From positions 1 through 8,884 of the forward strand of contig PKER01000352.1 in NCBI GenBank assembly GCA_002919115.1: a DNA stretch of 8,884 nucleotides, in the 5' to 3' direction. Of this stretch, positions 5,813 to 8,884 are shown in pieces (position 1 is the stretch's first letter; each line of letters starts with the position of its first letter). The stretch comes from a bacterium (GTDB lineage: Bacteria; Actinomycetota; Thermoleophilia; Solirubrobacterales; 70-9). The position numbers and the translations under genes are program-made. The notes under the pieces were generated by a model. That model searched no databases. It worked only from the letters and a program-made list of their open reading frames with translations, and was not told where the DNA came from.

Positions 5813-6352
5813 TCACTCCTTCCACTTGATCGTGCAGCCGACCGGATCGGTCGTGGCCGGGTCGGGCGCCTCGCCGGCGAGCACGGCGTCGAGCGCGCCC
5901 CGCAGCCAGGCGGCGTTCTGCGACGGATCGTCGTAGTCGGCGTCGGGCGCGCCGCTGTAGACGAGGCGCAGGTCGCCGTCGAGGACGAACACGTCGGGGG
6001 TGCGCTCGGCGCCGAACGCGCGCGCCGCGGCCTGGTCGGGGTCGTGCAGGTACGGACCCGCGAACTCGCCCTTCTCGACCCGCTCGCGCATCGCCTCGGG
6101 CGAGTCGCCCGGGTAGCGCTCGGCGTCGTTCGAGTTCACCTGCAGGAAGACCACGCCGCGCTCGGAGTACTCGCGCACGACGTCCTGGATGCGCTCGTGC
6201 CAGGCGAGCGCGTACGGGCAGTGGTTGCACGTCCAGATCACGACCGACGCGGGCGCCTCGCCGGGGGCGGGCAGCGCGTGACGCTCGCCCGCGGTGTCCT
6301 CAAGCTCCAGCGCGGGCGCCACATCGCCGATGCTCAGGCGGTCCTGGCTCAA
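5813..6352 (-). CDS. Thioredoxin-like redoxin with CNHC site and C-terminal third cysteine
   Basis: 179-residue cytoplasmic-looking protein (no signal peptide) of the redoxin/AhpC-TSA-like thioredoxin superfamily. The first strands (IGDVAPALELEDTAGE) are typical of peroxiredoxin/ResA-like folds. The active site is C42-N-H-C45 within WTCNHCPYA, and the cis-proline is at P119 (ERTPDVFVLD). The C-terminus VGCTIKW holds a third cysteine, C173; homologues I recall share this G-C-x-I-K-W ending. A redox or peroxide-related role is likely, partner unknown. The start is TTG 6352: AAAGGAG at 6357-6363 lies 4 nt upstream, and the TTG overlaps the TGA of the preceding gene (TTGA). The frame stays open far upstream through the nucleotidyltransferase region, but that part is antisense-like low-quality sequence in the wrong frame. 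Third gene of the operon; thrB follows after 7 nt. Confidence 0.88.
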   Translation of the reverse strand: MSQDRLSIGDVAPALELEDTAGERHALPAPGEAPASVVIWTCNHCPYALAWHERIQDVVREYSERGVVFLQVNSNDAERYPGDSPEAMRERVEKGEFAGPYLHDPDQAAARAFGAERTPDVFVLDGDLRLVYSGAPDADYDDPSQNAAWLRGALDAVLAGEAPDPATTDPVGCTIKWKE

Positions 6353-6678
6353 CTCGCTCCTTTCGTTCGCTCGAGTGCTGCGCGGATGTCGGCGGGGTCG
6401 GGCAGCGGGGAGACGCGCCCGTCGCGCCGCCGGTAGATGCGGCAGGTTAAACCGATCGGCGCCTCGCCCGGGTCCTGGACGTCCTCGCCGTCGACCCTGA
6501 TCGTCGGCGAGCCGGGGAAGCGGCGCTCCCGAGCCTGCTCCTCGTCGGCGATCTCGACCATCTCGATCCCGTCGGGGTCCAACCCCGCGGCCTCGAGCTC
6601 GGCGCGCAGCATCGCGAGCGCCCGCTCCCACGAGGGGCACTCCGACCACCAGAGGAACTCGACCCGCGGCGCCCCCAC
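6349..6678 (-). CDS. Small thioredoxin-fold protein with a single N-terminal Cys (SECPSW)
   Basis: 109-residue protein with a thioredoxin-like beta-alpha-beta start (VEFLWWSECPSWERAL), a central FPGSPTIRVDGED with a likely cis-proline at P58, and a C-terminal part GLTCRIYRRRDG. The active-site region has only one cysteine, C14, followed by P-S-W instead of CxxC; a second cysteine is at C79. The layout resembles a small redox family in which the first cysteine can be selenocysteine in other organisms (the 'DF family (seleno)protein' type), but here the codon is an ordinary Cys codon. The GTG start at 6678 directly follows the TAG of the nucleotidyltransferase with no gap, in the same frame. 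It has no clear SD, so reinitiation or coupling is likely. The end overlaps the redoxin start by 4 nt. Substrate unknown. Confidence 0.8.
   Translation of the reverse strand: MGAPRVEFLWWSECPSWERALAMLRAELEAAGLDPDGIEMVEIADEEQARERRFPGSPTIRVDGEDVQDPGEAPIGLTCRIYRRRDGRVSPLPDPADIRAALERTKGAS
6357..6363 (-). promoter_or_regulatory. Shine-Dalgarno AAAGGAG deciding the TTG start of the redoxin
   Basis: On the minus strand AAAGGAG lies 4 nt before TTG 6352, inside the last codons of the preceding gene. It supports an unusual TTG start at a stop/start TTGA overlap. Confidence 0.7.
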
Positions 6679-7698
6679 CTACGCCGTGAGCCGGCCCACG
6701 CGGCCGGCGATCGCGCCCACGAGCATCGCCCCGGGAGGCACCTCCGCGCCCGGGAGCAGAACCGACTCCTTGATGCGCGCGCCGTCGCCGATGCGCGCGC
6801 CGTCGCCGATCACGGCCGGGCCGTCGATGCGCACGCCCTCGCCGATGTCCACGCCGCTCCCGACCAGCACGCGGCCGTTGAGCTCGGTCCCGGCCGGCAG
6901 GCCGCCCCGTGGCTCGGGCAGGCCGTGCTCGCCGGGCTCGCCCGGGTCGGCCTCGCCCTCCACCAGCTCGCCCGCGGGCTCGACCCCGACCGCGCCCGCG
7001 ACCACGTCGAGGTTGCCCTGCAGGTACTCGGGCGGCGAGCCGACGTCGTTCCAGTAGGCGTCGGTCTCGTGGACGTAGAACGGCACGTCGTGGTCGAGCA
7101 GCGCCGGGAACACGTCGAGGGCGAAGTCGACGACCTCGTCGTCGGGGAAGTAGTCGAAGATCTCCGGGCTGAGCGCGTAGATCATGCAGTTGGCGCGGTC
7201 CGAGAGCGCCTCGGCGGGGTCGGGCTTCTCCTGGAAGCCCTGGATGCGCCCGTCGGAGCCGGTGATCACCACGCCGTACTCGCGCGGGTCCCGGACGCGC
7301 TTCACGGCGAGGGTGGCGACCCCGTCGTTGGCCCGGTGCGCGTCGGCGAGCGCCCGCAGGTCGATGTCGGTGAGCGCGTCGCCGGCCATGACGATGAAGG
7401 GCTCGTCGCCGAAGTAGTCGCGGACGTTGCGGACCCCGCCCGCCGTCCCGAGCAGGCTCGGCTCGTACGAGTAGGTGAGCTCGACGCCGAGCCGCGAGCC
7501 GTCGCCCAGCCGGGCGCGGATCGTGTCCGGGAACCAGTGCAGGTTGGAAATCACCTGGTCGAAGCCCTGCGTCGCGAGCAGCCTCAGGATCAGCTCGATC
7601 ACGGGCCGGTTGGCGACCGGTACCATCGGCTTCGGAACTTCGTAGGTGAGCGGGCGCAAACGCGTGCCGAGGCCCGCCGCCATGACCATCGCCTTCAT
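6679..7698 (-). CDS. NDP-sugar pyrophosphorylase-like nucleotidyltransferase with beta-helix C-domain
   Basis: 339-residue cytoplasmic enzyme predicted to couple a sugar 1-phosphate to an NTP, giving an NDP-sugar for glycan or cell-wall synthesis. The N-terminal nucleotidyltransferase domain (1-230) has the signature GLGTRLRPLT...PKPMVPVANRP (9-32), the metal-binding aspartate in VMAGDALTD (D107), EKP (157-159) and the WNDVGSPPEYLQGN stretch (216-229). A Glu/Gly/Pro-rich linker (about 238-270) leads to a left-handed beta-helix of hexapeptide repeats (about 271-330), including an exact GDGARI duplication. It is most like mannose-1-phosphate guanylyltransferase/glucose-1-phosphate thymidylyltransferase-type proteins; the sugar and base cannot be read from the sequence. 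The ATG at 7698 is the operon's first start, with a TAGCCT box 12 nt upstream and no SD. Divergent from ahcY. Confidence 0.92.
   Translation of the reverse strand: MKAMVMAAGLGTRLRPLTYEVPKPMVPVANRPVIELILRLLATQGFDQVISNLHWFPDTIRARLGDGSRLGVELTYSYEPSLLGTAGGVRNVRDYFGDEPFIVMAGDALTDIDLRALADAHRANDGVATLAVKRVRDPREYGVVITGSDGRIQGFQEKPDPAEALSDRANCMIYALSPEIFDYFPDDEVVDFALDVFPALLDHDVPFYVHETDAYWNDVGSPPEYLQGNLDVVAGAVGVEPAGELVEGEADPGEPGEHGLPEPRGGLPAGTELNGRVLVGSGVDIGEGVRIDGPAVIGDGARIGDGARIKESVLLPGAEVPPGAMLVGAIAGRVGRLTA
6772..6807. repeat. Perfect 18-bp tandem duplication in the beta-helix coding region
   Basis: The unit GATGCGCGCGCCGTCGCC occurs twice in a row without mismatch (6772-6789 and 6790-6807). On the minus strand it adds exactly one hexapeptide, GDGARI, to the left-handed beta-helix (residues about 298-309). 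Confidence 0.9.
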
Positions 7699-7710
7699 AA
7701 CTCGGTCGCA

Positions 7711-7716
7711 AGGCTA
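7711..7716 (-). promoter_or_regulatory. -10 box of the nucleotidyltransferase operon (TAGCCT)
   Basis: On the minus strand TAGCCT (TAnnnT) lies 12 nt before ATG 7698, giving a very short or absent 5' UTR and no SD. An inverted repeat at 7720-7736 covers the -35 region. Confidence 0.42.
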
Positions 7717-7719
7717 TTG

Positions 7720-7736
7720 CCCCGAGGCGTACGGGG
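7720..7736. promoter_or_regulatory. Inverted repeat CCCCG-N7-CGGGG at the operon promoter (candidate operator)
   Basis: CCCCG at 7720-7724 and CGGGG at 7732-7736 are inverse to each other, with an inner CGTACG at 7728-7733. It lies just upstream of the candidate -10 box of the minus-strand operon, where the -35 should be. A repressor or activator site is possible. Confidence 0.3.
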
Positions 7737-7742
7737 TTTCCA

Positions 7743-7757
7743 TGCGGCTCGGCCGCA
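7743..7757. promoter_or_regulatory. Inverted repeat TGCGGC-N3-GCCGCA at the ahcY promoter (candidate operator)
   Basis: The arms at 7743-7748 and 7752-7757 are exact 6-bp inverses around TCG. The element covers the place where the -35 of ahcY is expected, 12 nt upstream of the TACCAT box. Confidence 0.33.
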
Positions 7758-7769
7758 GATCGTGACGTT

Positions 7770-7775
7770 TACCAT
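7770..7775 (+). promoter_or_regulatory. Candidate -10 box of ahcY (TACCAT)
   Basis: TACCAT (TAnnnT) in an AT-richer patch lies 57 nt before ATG 7833, so a leader of about 50 nt is expected. No -35 match is clear. Confidence 0.4.
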
Positions 7776-7822
7776 TGCCCAAGCCCCGGCTGGGGGTAAC
7801 CGGGCACCAATTCACGAGTTTC

Positions 7823-7828
7823 GAGGAG
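7823..7828 (+). promoter_or_regulatory. Shine-Dalgarno GAGGAG of ahcY
   Basis: GAGGAG ends 4 nt before ATG 7833 and fixes that start. It is one of the clear SD sites in the window. Confidence 0.7.
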
Positions 7829-7832
7829 ACGC

Positions 7833-8884
<1,052 letters not shown>

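Noticed and set aside
5143..5829. 228-codon plus-strand frame opposite thrB
   Set aside because: Antisense of thrB with His/Gly/Arg-rich composition and no domain.
6772..6807. 18-bp repeat as the start of a CRISPR or minisatellite array
   Set aside because: Only two units, no spacers, and the repeat is coding and in register with hexapeptides.
6353..7711. Upstream extension of the redoxin frame through the nucleotidyltransferase gene
   Set aside because: The translation is Arg/Gly-rich nonsense and overlaps a clear enzyme in another frame; SD and TTG at 6352 set the real start.
7776..7832. SAH or SAM riboswitch before ahcY
   Set aside because: Only short GC stems are visible; the conserved core of the SAH riboswitch was not found by eye.

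Overview
The window is a very GC-rich bacterial chromosome segment. Third codon positions are almost all G or C, GTG and TTG starts are common, and several starts follow a TAnnnT box by about 10 nt with no Shine-Dalgarno sequence. Together with gene content (an MecA_N-type penicillin-binding protein, an S-adenosylhomocysteine hydrolase of mycobacterial appearance, an FHA protein), this suggests an actinobacterium. A deep-branching group such as Thermoleophilia/Solirubrobacterales is a guess that no marker in the window proves. I see no phage, IS, CRISPR, tRNA or rRNA; this reads as core or near-core chromosome.

Left part (1-3259): a 5' fragment of a CvpA-like membrane protein gene leaves the window on the minus strand. 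Divergent from it is a class B-type penicillin-binding protein, possibly preceded by a 20-codon leader ORF whose stop overlaps the PBP start. The PBP converges on a small lipoprotein gene across a short GC-rich hairpin region. Behind the lipoprotein gene, on the same strand, is an SRPBCC-fold gene with its own promoter.

Middle (3260-4924): a divergent promoter region of about 210 bp leads to a zinc-ribbon/FHA protein with a textbook ribosome binding site, then an orphan ParA-type ATPase. The ParA stop and the stop of convergent thrB share one CTAG.

Right part (4921-8884): a tight four-gene minus-strand operon, transcribed from 7698 to 4921, encodes an NDP-sugar pyrophosphorylase-like protein with a left-handed beta-helix tail, a small thioredoxin-fold protein, a CxxC thioredoxin-like protein and homoserine kinase (thrB). 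Gene junctions are 0 nt, overlapping by 4 nt, and 7 nt. A 134-bp divergent region with two inverted repeats separates it from ahcY (S-adenosylhomocysteine hydrolase), which runs off the right edge.

I found no clearly new multi-gene system. The most noteworthy signals are the split between SD-less, promoter-proximal starts and SD-led starts; the candidate coupled leader ORF of the PBP gene; an exact 18-bp tandem duplication adding one hexapeptide to a beta-helix; and the single in-frame TAG separating the nucleotidyltransferase from the thioredoxin-fold protein. No gene-free stretch exceeds about 215 bp.
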